Assembly (NCBI GenBank): GCA_963711095.1
Contig: CAVQCX010000038.1
Location: forward strand, 124,001-188,000
DNA from: CAVQCX01 sp963711095
Lineage (GTDB): Bacteria > Pseudomonadota > Gammaproteobacteria > Chromatiales > Chromatiaceae
DNA length: 64,000 bases
Direction: 5' to 3'
Shown: positions 42,652-52,300 of the stretch, in pieces
Layout of the letters: each line of letters opens with the position of its first letter
Position numbering within the stretch: position 1 is the first letter of the stretch
Position numbers and translations under genes: made by a program
The notes under the pieces: generated by a model
What the model was told of the DNA's origin: nothing
Database searches by the model: none
Seen by the model: only the letters and a program-made list of their open reading frames with translations

Positions 42652-42679
42652 GGCGTTCAGCGCAAACGCGGTCGGTCGA

Positions 42680-43036
42680 TCAGACCGGCTTGCCGCGGAA
42701 GATCACCATCTCGGCGCCCTTGGACTGGGCGTAGTTGTCGAAGCCGATCAGGCGCACGTGATTCTTCGGGTGCGCCTTGTGGCAGGCCTCGGCCTCGGCC
42801 AGGATGCGGTCCACATCGGTCTCGCCGAACATCGGCAGCTTCCACATGTACCAGTAGTGGCTGACGGCGTTCTCCGGCTCGGTGTGCTCGATGGCCGGGT
42901 TCCAGCCCTTGGAGACGATGTACTCGACCTGCTTGCGGATGTGCTCGGCGGACAGCTCCGGCAGATAGGAAAAGGTCTCGAATTTGCGGCTGCTGACGTC
43001 CGCCAGGCTGGATTTGTAGTCTTGCATTTCACTCAT
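42680..43036 (-). CDS. cbbS: RuBisCO small subunit, form IA
   Basis: The 118-residue protein shows the family blocks KFETFSYLPELSAEHIRKQVEYIVSKGW, WYMWKLPMFGETD (the conserved Y-M-W-K-L-P-M-F), AEAEACHKAHPKNHVRLIGFDN and VIFRGKP. Length and sequence fit form IA small subunits. GAGGAAAG precedes the ATG. It pairs with cbbL just upstream; the 180-base gap between them contains a repeat-bounded cassette rather than the usual short spacer. Confidence 0.95.
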   Translation of the reverse strand: MSEMQDYKSSLADVSSRKFETFSYLPELSAEHIRKQVEYIVSKGWNPAIEHTEPENAVSHYWYMWKLPMFGETDVDRILAEAEACHKAHPKNHVRLIGFDNYAQSKGAEMVIFRGKPV

Positions 43037-43053
43037 GTCTCTTTCCTCAAGAT

Positions 43054-43206
43054 GAACCGCAAAGGCGCAAAGAGCGCAAAGGGTACTTGGTGCTTGATTT
43101 GCGGTTCAAGGGTAGAATTAACAGACCCGTTTCCGATCCCGCTTCGGGCGCTGGACGCGCAGAAAACCTGCCGGTTTTCTTTGTGTCCTTCGCGCCTTTG
43201 CGGTTC
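43054..43206 (-). repeat. gene-free cassette between cbbL and cbbS bounded by inverted repeats
   Basis: 43054-43084 starts GAACCGCAAAGGCGCAAAGA, and the inverse ends at 43206 with GCGCCTTTGCGGTTC. The interior contains a partial extra end (TTTGCGGTTC near 43096-43106) but no gene. It sits 11 bases from the cbbL stop. Confidence 0.7.
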
Positions 43207-43217
43207 CAAAGAAACGA

Positions 43218-44643
43218 TTACTTGTGCGCCACGTCCAGCTTGTCGACGGTGTCGAACTCGAACTTGATCTCCTTCCAGGTCTCCATGGCCGCGGCCAGTT
43301 CGGGGCTGGACTTGGCTGCCTGACGCAGAACGTCATTGCCGCGCTTCTCCAGGCCTTCCGCACCGTTCTTGTTACGGTCCTCGACGCAGGCCTCGAGCGC
43401 GACGCGGTTGGCTGCGGCGCCGGCCGCGTTGCCCCAGGGGTGGCCGAGCGTGCCGCCACCGAACTGCAGCACCGAGTCGTCGCCGAAGATGGTGACCAGC
43501 GCCGGCATGTGCCAGACGTGGATACCGCCGGAGGCAACCGCGAAGGCACCGGGCATGGAGCCCCAGTCCTGGTCGAAGAAGATGCCGCGGCTGCGGTCTT
43601 CCTTCGATGTAGGGCTCGCGCAGCAGGTCGATCCAGCCCAGGGTGGCTTCGCGGTCGCCTTCGAGCTTGCCGACCACGGTGCCGGTGTGCAGGTGGTCAC
43701 CGCCGGACAGGCGCAGGATCTTGGTCAGCACGCGGAAGTGGATGCCGTGGTGCGGGTTGCGGTCGAGCACGGCGTGCATGGCGCGGTGGATGTGCAGCAG
43801 CATGCCGTTGTCGCGGCACCACTGGGCCAGGCCGGTGTTGGCACAGAAGCCGCCGGTGATGTAGTCGTGCATGATGATCGGGGCGCCCAGGGACTTGGCG
43901 TACTCGGCGCGCTTGTACATCTCTTCCGGGGTCGGCGCGGTGACGTTCAGATAGTGGCCCTTGCGCTCGCCGGTCTCGGCCTCGGCCTTGTGGATGGCCT
44001 CCATGACGAAATCGAAGCGGTGGTGCCAGCGCATGAACGGCTGGGAGTTGACGTTCTCGTCGTCCTTGGTGAAGTCCAGCCCGCCGCGCAGGCCCTCGTA
44101 GCAGGCGCGGCCGTAGTTCTTGGCCGACAGGCCCAGCTTGGGCTTGATGGTGCAGCCCAGCAGCGGACGGCCGTACTTGTTCATCTTGTCGCGCTCGACC
44201 TGGATGCCGTTGGGCGGGCCGTTGCAGGTCATGACGTAGGCGATCGGGAAGCGCACGTCTTCCAGACGCAGGGCGCGGATCGCCTTGAAGCCGAACACGT
44301 TGCCCACCAGCGAGGTGAACACGTTGACCACCGAGCCCTCTTCGAACAGGTCGATCGGGTAGGCGATGAAGGCGTAGAAGCAGGTATCGTCGCCCGGCAC
44401 GTCCTCGATGGCGTAGGCGCGGCCCTTGTAGTAGTCCAGGTCGGTCAGCAGGTCGGTCCAGACCGTGGTCCAGGTGCCGGTGGAGGATTCGGCGGCCACC
44501 GCGGCAGCGGCCTCTTCCCGGGGCACGCCCGGCTGGGGGGTGATCTTGAAGCACGCCAGGATATCGGTCGCCTTGGGCGTGTAATCGGGCATCCAGTAAG
44601 TCTCGCGGTATTCTTTGACGCCCGCGTGGTAGGTCTTGGCCAT
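43218..44643 (-). CDS. cbbL: RuBisCO large subunit, form IA (single-base frameshift)
   Basis: CbbL fixes CO2 onto ribulose-1,5-bisphosphate. Visible catalytic blocks are TIKPKLGLSAKNYGRACYEGLRGGLDFTKDDENVNSQPF (active-site and carbamylated Lys), HIHRAMHAV, GGDHLHTGTVVGKLEGD, ALVTIFGDDSVLQFGGGTLGHPWGN and ALEACVEDRN. The frame breaks after REPYI: removing one base near 43605 gives REPYIKEDRSRGIFFDQDW and a normal 474-residue protein. The first 346 or so residues and the last 128 or so are in different frames. AGGAGGAC precedes the ATG. As the only RuBisCO seen here, the break is probably a sequence error. The gene is divergent from cbbR. Confidence 0.93.
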
Positions 44644-44781
44644 GTTCCGTAGTCCTCCTGTGAAGGATGGGTCTTAATCGGTTTGCCGCTCCGAGGAAGC
44701 TTGCTCCAAGGACCTGGCAGAAGCTGCAACGATCGTGGCACGCGGCCACTGATGTCCGACGGCTCTCGAATTATAGGAGGC

Positions 44782-44794
44782 TTAGATATAATAA
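44782..44794. promoter_or_regulatory. LysR-type (CbbR) binding motif TTA-N7-TAA
   Basis: TTAGATATAATAA fits the T-N11-A / TNA-N7-TNA pattern bound by CbbR. It lies in the A/T-rich core (about 44768-44845) of the 248-base cbbL-cbbR intergenic region, the expected operator position. The same stretch holds several TATAAT-like hexamers, so the cbbL promoter is likely here too. Confidence 0.5.
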
Positions 44795-44891
44795 ACAGTC
44801 AGATTTTTTGATAAGTATAATAAGCAAAAGGTTATACTACATCCAACGCGGGCGCCATGCGGTGCTCCGGTGATCTGGGAGCGCAGCAACC

Positions 44892-45821
44892 TTGCACGTC
44901 ACACTCAGACAGCTCCGGGTGTTCGAATCGGTCGCCCGAGCCCTCAGCTACACGCGGGCTGCCGAGCAGCTCCATCTGAGTCAACCGGCGGTCTCCATGC
45001 AGGTGCGCCAGCTGGAGGACGCGGTCGGTCTGCCCCTGTTCGAGAAGCTCGGCAAGCGCATCCATCTCACCGAGGCGGGGCGGGAGATGTTCCACTACAG
45101 CCAGGGGATAGGTCAGCAGCTGCGTGAGGCCGAGGAGGTGATCACGGCGCTGAAAGGGCTGCGCCGCGGACACCTGCGCATCAGCGTGGCCACCACGGCC
45201 AACTCGTTCGCCACGCGCCTGCTGGCCGCCTTCAGCCAGGCCCACGAGGGCACCAGCTTCAGCCTGGACGTGACCAACCGCAAGAGTCTGCTGGACCAGC
45301 TCGCTGTCAACGACACCGACCTGGTGATCATGGGCAAGCCTCCTGCCGAGCTGGAGCTGCAGGCCACCGCCTTCATGGAGAACCCGCTGGTGGTGATCGC
45401 CGCCCCCGGCCACCCGCTGAGCCGGGCGCCACGCCCCGTGCCGCTGTCGCGCGTCCAGCACGAGACCTTCGTGGTCAGGGAGCGGGCCTCGGGGACCCGC
45501 ATCGCCATGGAGCGGTTCTTCAGGCAGCGCGGCATCCATCTCCAGGCGGGCATGGAGATGACCTCCAACGAGGCCATCAAACAGGCCGTGGAGGCGGGGC
45601 TCGGGCTGGGCATAGTGTCGATCCATACCCTGGAGCTGGAGCTGGAGACCGGCCGACTGGCCATCCTCGACGTCGAGGGCTTTCCGATCCTGCGCCACTG
45701 GTACATCGTCCACTGCAAGGGCAAGCGTCTATCCCCGGTGGCCGAGGCGTTCCGCCAGTTCCTGCTCGGGCCCGAGCCGCGCCGGTTTGCGCCGACCACA
45801 GCCGCTCTCGCCGGGGCCTAG
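44892..45821 (+). CDS. cbbR: LysR-family regulator of the cbb operon (CbbR)
   Basis: The 309-residue protein has an N-terminal HTH (LRQLRVFESVARALSYTRAAEQLHLSQPAVSMQVRQLED), a linker helix and a periplasmic-binding-like effector domain (GHLRISVATTANSFATRLLAAF onward; SNEAIKQAVEAGLGLGIVS). The divergent position relative to cbbL is the classic CbbR arrangement. A TTG start at 44892 with GGGAG upstream is used because the HTH begins directly after it. Confidence 0.92.
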   Translation: MHVTLRQLRVFESVARALSYTRAAEQLHLSQPAVSMQVRQLEDAVGLPLFEKLGKRIHLTEAGREMFHYSQGIGQQLREAEEVITALKGLRRGHLRISVATTANSFATRLLAAFSQAHEGTSFSLDVTNRKSLLDQLAVNDTDLVIMGKPPAELELQATAFMENPLVVIAAPGHPLSRAPRPVPLSRVQHETFVVRERASGTRIAMERFFRQRGIHLQAGMEMTSNEAIKQAVEAGLGLGIVSIHTLELELETGRLAILDVEGFPILRHWYIVHCKGKRLSPVAEAFRQFLLGPEPRRFAPTTAALAGA

Positions 45822-46344
45822 AGGCCCCGTCGCGGGGCTCAGGACCGGGTGTTGCAGGAACACAACGAGCCTGTCGATTGTGGGTTTTTGTCGCGGGATT
45901 CCCGGGAAGCCGACGCCGGCCCGGCTCCCGTAAGGCTGTTGTCGACACCTTATACTATATAATCCCACAGCAAAACAATGACCTACCGGAGAGGGCGCCG
46001 TTGGTCGCAAAAAAGCCATCAGCGCCGTAGACAACCGTCAATTGCTGTAGTAACTTCATACCAGCCCGACCTGATGGCCTTTCGGGCCGTGGGTTAACAA
46101 CAAGCAGACGCCAAGACTCGAGTGTATCGCGCGAGCCGCTTCGTGGGAGAGCAAGCCTTCTGCCGTTGCCGGGGCGACCGGCAGCCGGGGGCTGCTACGT
46201 GTCGTGCCGGCCCAAGCTGCCTGCTCGGGGAGATCGTTCATGGCTTGGTAACAGATTTCGAATTTCATCAGGTTGCAGAGCGTGTGTGATAGTCTATCGC
46301 ACCCGCATAACCACAGATTCAGCCGCTGTCCGAGGGGAATAACA
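45822..46344. other. 523-bp intergenic region before the adhesin gene
   Basis: A GCCCCG/CGGGGC hairpin follows the cbbR stop (about 45824-45840, no T-run). A TATACTATATAAT stretch at 45951-45963 offers -10-like hexamers, but a matching -35 is not clear. No convincing gene is seen on either strand. The adhesin ribosome site GAGGGG is at about 46332-46337. Confidence 0.5.
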
Positions 46345-49300
46345 ATGGTCCGCAAGAATTCTTGGGAACAAGGCAAGGGCTCCATCACTGGAGGGAAAGA
46401 CTCCGGGCCGACCGAGGGCGGCGGCGCCGATCCCCGGGGGTTCAGGCTTCGAGCGCTGGCGGCCGGCGTGGCGCTCGCCATCGCCTCGGCGCCGGTGGGT
46501 GCGACAACGGTTACAGCGCCCAACACCAACCTCGGCCTCAATTTCTTCGCTGCCAATGACGGAGGCTTAGCCGCGGCTTTCGCGGGCGTCTACAACAATA
46601 CCCTGGTGGGCGTCCTCAACGGTGGCTATGCCGGCGCCCTCGGGAAGGCTGCGACTGCTGATACGCTTAACAATTTGGGCGTCGGCTACGGCAACTTGTT
46701 CGGCAGCTGGGCCGACGGCCAGACCCTTGCCAACACCGCCACGGCTGTTACCTCCTACAACGCTGGGCTGGGTGTTCTCAACCTGTTCGGCAGCTCCGCC
46801 TACAACGACGCGACAAGTTTGGCGAGTAGCGCCGTCGCCAACACCTCGAACAACGGTGCGCTGGGCATCGGCAACGCCTTCGGCTCTTACGCGCACACCG
46901 AGGGGACAGGGCTGGGAACGACATCTACCGCCGCTGTCGCCAACAACTACGCCATCGGGTATTTCAACGGGTTTGGCGCCTACGCCCATGCCAACGGCAC
47001 CGCGGGTGCGACTGTGGCGGGTGCCTCGACGCAAGGCAACTTTGCGCTGGGCAAGGGGGACCTGTTTGGCAGCTACGCCTACGCGGCCGATGGGTCTACC
47101 GCCCTGGCCTACACCAAATCCAACCTCGTCGGCGGCGACGCCAACCTCTTCGCGAGCTCCGTCAACGCCAGCGGCGGGGTCGGGGTTGGCAGAGCCTATA
47201 CCGAATACAACGGCGCTTACGGCAACGGCAACTTCTTCGGCAGCGTTGCCAACACCAACGGTGGTGTCCTCGCCGGGGCCGGTACCGCCGGCAACATCGC
47301 AGCGGGCAACGGCAATTTCTTCGGAAGCTATGCCAACGCCTACACCAGCGGCGGGGCGGCCTTGGCCTTCACCGGGTACAACCTGGCGAAGGGTGACAAC
47401 AACGTCTTCGCCAGCTTCGCCCAGGGCGGCACCACCGCCACGGCCTATGCCAAGAACAACATCTCATCGGGCAACGGCAACTTCTTCGGCGCCTTCGCCA
47501 AGGACGCCGGCGGAGATACCACCGCGCTGACCGAGTACAACGCGGCGCTGGGAAATTCCAATATCCTGCTCAGCCGCGCCTATGGCGCCAACGTCACCGC
47601 CTCCACCCAGAAGAACCTGCTTGCCGGCAACTACGACGCCGCGTTCGCCTGGGCGAGCGGCGACGACTCCAGTGCCACCACGACCTACAACCTGCTCAAG
47701 GGCGACAGCAATCTGGTCGGCTCCCTGGGCTATGGGAACGGCTCCAGTGCCAACGCGAGCTTCAACGCGCTGCTCGGCAACAACGACCGGGCGCTGGCCC
47801 TGGGGATAGGCAGCAATTCCACGGTCACGACTGAGTACAACCTGATCAAGGGCGACTCGAACAAGATCTCGGCCGTGGGTCTGTACGACGGCGCCACCGC
47901 CTATGCCACCCACAACGCCGTCCTGGGTCTCGACAACCGCGCCTTCGCGCTGGCGGGCTATGGGACCGCCGGAGTAGATCACAACCTGCTCAACGGCAAC
48001 CAGGATGTCGTGGGCTCGGTGGCGTGGGGCAGCGGCTCCAGTGCCCTGGGCACCTACAACATTCTCAACGGCGACAACGACAGCGCGCTGGCGGTCGCAA
48101 TCGGCAGCAACTCCAACGTGACGACCGGATTCAACCTGCTCAACGGCGACAACGACACGGCCCGTGCCTTGGCCTACGGGTCGGACTCAGGCGCCTACGT
48201 CAACGACAACGCGCTGCTCGGCAGCAACGACCACGTGCTGGCGGCGGAGCTCGGCAACAACTCCACGGTGGCGACCGAGTACAACCTGATCAAGGGCGAC
48301 TCCAACCGGGTCTCCGCGGTGGGTCTGTACGACGGCGCCACCGCCTATGCCGAGAACAACATCCTGCTGGGTCAGGACAACCGTGCCTTCGCGCTGGCGG
48401 GGTCGGGCAACGCCGCGGTCGCCTACAACCTGCTCCGCGGCAATCAGGACGTCGTGGGGGCCGTGGCGATGGGGACCTACTCCTCGGCCGTGGGTGCGTT
48501 CAACCTGCTCAACGGCGACAGCGATACGGTCCGCGTTCTGGCCTACGGGGCGGGCGCCAATGCCGGCGCCAGCTACAATGCGCTGCTCGGCGACAACAAC
48601 CACGTGCTGTCCATGGGGCTGGGCGACAGCTCGACGACCACGGCCGAGTACAACCTGCTCAAAGGGGACTCCGACCACGTCGCCGCGGTGGGCCTGTACG
48701 ATGGCTCGACCGCCTATGCCACCCACAATGCCCTGCTGGGCTCCAACGATCGCGCCATCGCCCTGGCCGGGTCAGGTACCGCCGGGGTCGATCACAACCT
48801 GCTGCTGGGCGAGCGCGACAGCGTCACTGCAGTGGGGATGGGTGTGGGCTCCAGCGGCACCGCCACCTATAACGCCCTGATCGGCGACCACAATCACGTA
48901 CTGAGCGCGTCCACGGGTGCAGGCGCCGGTGTCACCACGGCCAACGGCAATTACCTTATCGGCAGCCATAACATCGTGGCGGCCCTGGGGCTGGGCGACA
49001 CCAGCACCGCCCACGCGGACAACAACATCCTCCACGGCGACAAGTTCGACTTCGCCGTGGCCTACGCGTCCGGCGCCAACAGCTCCGCTTCGGCGAGCGG
49101 CAACTATCTGCTCGATGACCACGAGTTCGTGTTCGGCATCGCCCAGGGCTCGCACGACAGCGCTTCGGCGGACAGCAACATCCTGCGCGGCGGCTGGAAC
49201 CTGGTGGAGGCTCAGGCCAACTCCGGGGCGGGCAGCTACGCCGCTGCCAGTGCCAGCGGCAACCTGATCAACGGCCAGCTGAACATGGTGAGTGCCGCGG

Positions 49301-52300
49301 CGCTGAACGACCACGCCAACGCCACCGCCAACAACAACTATGTGTTCGGCCAGCTGAACAGCGTCTACGCAGGGGCCACTGGTGCCTACTCGAACGCCGG
49401 TGCCAGCAACAACCTGCTGCACGGCCTGTACAACACGGTCAGTGCCATCGCGGCGGACAGTAACGCCTACGCCAACAACAACATCCTGAACGGCAAGCTC
49501 AACTCGGTCACCGCGTACGCCAACGGCAATGCGGCGACCTTCGCGAGCGCCAACTACAACGTCCTCTGGGGCAACCTCAACAAGGTGAGCGCGAGCGCCA
49601 TCGGGGACGGCACCATCGCGTATGCCGGCCACAACTACATGAAGGGGCTGTACGACTCCGTATCGGCGACCGCTCAGGGCGACGGTGCGTTCGCCTACGG
49701 GAGCAATAACATCCTCTGGGGCAACGTCGATACCGTCCAGGCCAACGCGCTGAACGCCGGGGCGGCCGCCTCGGCCTCTGGTAACGTCATCGTGGGCAAC
49801 GGCGACATCGCCAGCGCCAATGCCCTTGGGGTGAACAGCGGCGCGTCCGCCGACGGCAACTATTTCTTCGGCGGGGCCAACTTCGCCTACGCCCTGTCCG
49901 TGGGTGACGGAGACATCGCCCAGGCCAACGGCAACAAGATCATCGGCAACCTGAACGGCGCCTTGGCCCTTTCGGACTACGCCGACACCGTGACGGGCAC
50001 GGGCTCGCGGTCTTATGCCAACGACAACCGCCTCCACGGGGACGCGGACTTCGCGGTAGCCGTTGCCAAGTACGGCGGCTTTGCCAGCGCCTCGGGCAAC
50101 AAGCTGGAAGGCGTGGGCAACGTCTCTGCGGCCTATGGTGCCGGGCCTGATGCCAAGGCGAACGCCGACGGCAACTACTTCTTCGGCGGGTACAACACCG
50201 CGCTGGCCGTCGGGTACGGCAATGGCGTTGTCGCCGGCATGAGCGCCAGCAACAACCTGGCCTTCGGCACCCACAACGTCTTCATCGGGGTGGGCGCGGC
50301 CAACACCGCTGCCCTGGACGTCAGCGTTGACGGCAACACGGCGAACGGCATCTACAACCAGGCGCTCGCCTTCGCATACGCCGGCGGCGCTCACGTGGAC
50401 AACAACCTGCTCGACGGCACCCGCAACCAGGTGGGGGCCGCCAACCTGGGCTCCACCGGCTTGGGCGTCGCCTCCACGAGCAACAACGTCCTGTCCGGTG
50501 CGTACAACCAGGCCATCGCCTACAGCAACGGCTCCAACGCCTACGCCAACGATAACGTTCTGTCGGGCGTCGGCAACAAGGCCCTGGGCCTCTACGGCTA
50601 TGCGAGCGGCAACCTGGAGAGCGGCATCGGCAACCTGGTGATGGGCAAGTACGGGGACGCCGCCGCCAACCTCAACAACCTGTCCGGCAACGGTAACTAC
50701 GTCGTCGCTTACAATGGCGGCTCCGCCAGCGGCAACAGTGTCTCCGGCAACACCAACAATGTTGCGGGCGGGATGGACAAGAACGACACCGGCACCGCCG
50801 ACGGGAACGTCGTGTCGGGTAGCAACAACAATGTGGTGGGCACGACTGGGGGAGCCGCGAGCAACAACTACGTCTCGGGCAGCGGTAACCTCCTGGCCGG
50901 CTATTTGGGGGGAACCGCGAATTCCAACTCGGTGACCGGTAACCTCAACCGGGTGTACAACTCCAACTCGAACTCGATCTCGGGCAATAGCAACCTGCTC
51001 GATCCGAGCAACTACAACTCGATCTCCGGTAACTTCAACGGCCTGATCAACAGCAACTACAACGCCGTGACCGGAAGCCTCAACGGCCTGTATCAGAGCA
51101 ACTTCAATGAGGTGACCGGCAGCACCAACCTGCTGCTGGCCAGCCAGGTCAACTCGGTCTCGGGCAACTTGAACCTCCTGGCCTACAGTAGCGGCAACCT
51201 GGTTTCCGGCAACGGCAACGTTTTGTTCAAGGGCTATACGAACGAGGTGTCGGGCAGCACCAACCTGCTGGCCTACGCCAGTGGCAACTCGGTCTCGGGC
51301 AACAGCAACGGCCTGATCAAGGCCTACAGCAACGAGCTGCACGGGCAGCACCAACGTACTGGCCTACGCCGGCAACAACCTGGTCTCGGGCAACAGCAAC
51401 GGGCTGATCAAGGCCTACAGCAACGAGCTCACGGGCAGCACCAACGTGCTGGCCTACGCCGGCAACAACCTGGTCTCGGGCAACAGCAACGGCCTGATCA
51501 AGGCCTACAGCAACGAGCTCACGGGCAGCACCAACGTACTGGCCTACGCCGGCAACAACCTGGTCTCGGGCAACAGCAACGGGCTGATCAAGGCCTACAG
51601 CAACGAGCTCACGGGCAGCACCAACGTACTGGCCTACGCCGGCAACAACCTGGTCTCGGGCAACAGCAACGGGCTGATCAAGGCCTACAGCAACGAGCTC
51701 ACGGGCAGCACCAACGTACTGGCCTACGCCGGCAACAACCTGGTCTCGGGCAACAGCAACGGCCTGATCAAGGCCTACAGCAACGAGCTCACGGGCAGCA
51801 CCAACGTACTGGCCTACGCCGGCAACAACCTGGTCTCGGGCAACAGCAACGGCCTGATCAAGGCCTACAGCAACGAGCTCACGGGCAGCACCAACGTGCT
51901 GGCCTACGCCGGCAACAACCTGGTCTCGGGCAACAGCAACGGCCTGATCAAGGCCTACAGCAACGAGCTCACGGGCAGCACCAACGTGCTGGCCTACGCC
52001 GGCAACAACCTGGTCTCGGGTAACAGCAACGGCCTGATCAAGGCCTACAGCAACGAGCTCACGGGCAGCACCAACGTGCTGGCCTACGCCGGCAACAACC
52101 TGGTCTTGGGCAACAGCAACGGGCTGATCAAGGCCTACAGCAACGAGCTCATGGGCAGCACCAACGTACTGGCCTACGCCGGCAACAACCTGGTCTCGGG
52201 CAACAGCAACGGGCTGATCAAGGCCTACAGCAACGAGCTCACGGGCAGCACCAACGTACTGGCCTACGCCGGCAACAACCTGGTCTCGGGCAACAGCAAC

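Noticed and set aside
41323..42864. 513-codon plus-strand frame over cbbQ and the GxxExxY gene
   Set aside because: Antisense to cbbQ with its intact Walker motifs; no recognisable protein.
43218..43700. Independent small gene encoding a RuBisCO-like C-terminus
   Set aside because: It is the 3' part of cbbL separated by a one-base shift, not a RuBisCO-like protein in its own right.
38794..44643. Carboxysome gene cluster
   Set aside because: Only cbbL, cbbS, cbbQ and cbbO are present; no csoS shell, CsoSCA or CsoS2 genes are seen.
46056..46556. 166-codon minus-strand frame in the cbbR-adhesin gap
   Set aside because: Half of it lies antisense to the adhesin signal region and no motif or ribosome site supports it.
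48772..51354. 860-codon open frame on the minus strand inside the adhesin
   Set aside because: It is the mirror of repetitive GC-rich codons; the Val/Gly-rich product has no recognisable motif and the plus-strand adhesin explains the region.
51340..52023. Gln/Arg-rich continuation of the first adhesin frame (HGQHQRTGLRRQQPGLG type)
   Set aside because: It arises only from the one-base shift; the repeat length is a multiple of three, so the wrong frame stays open by construction.
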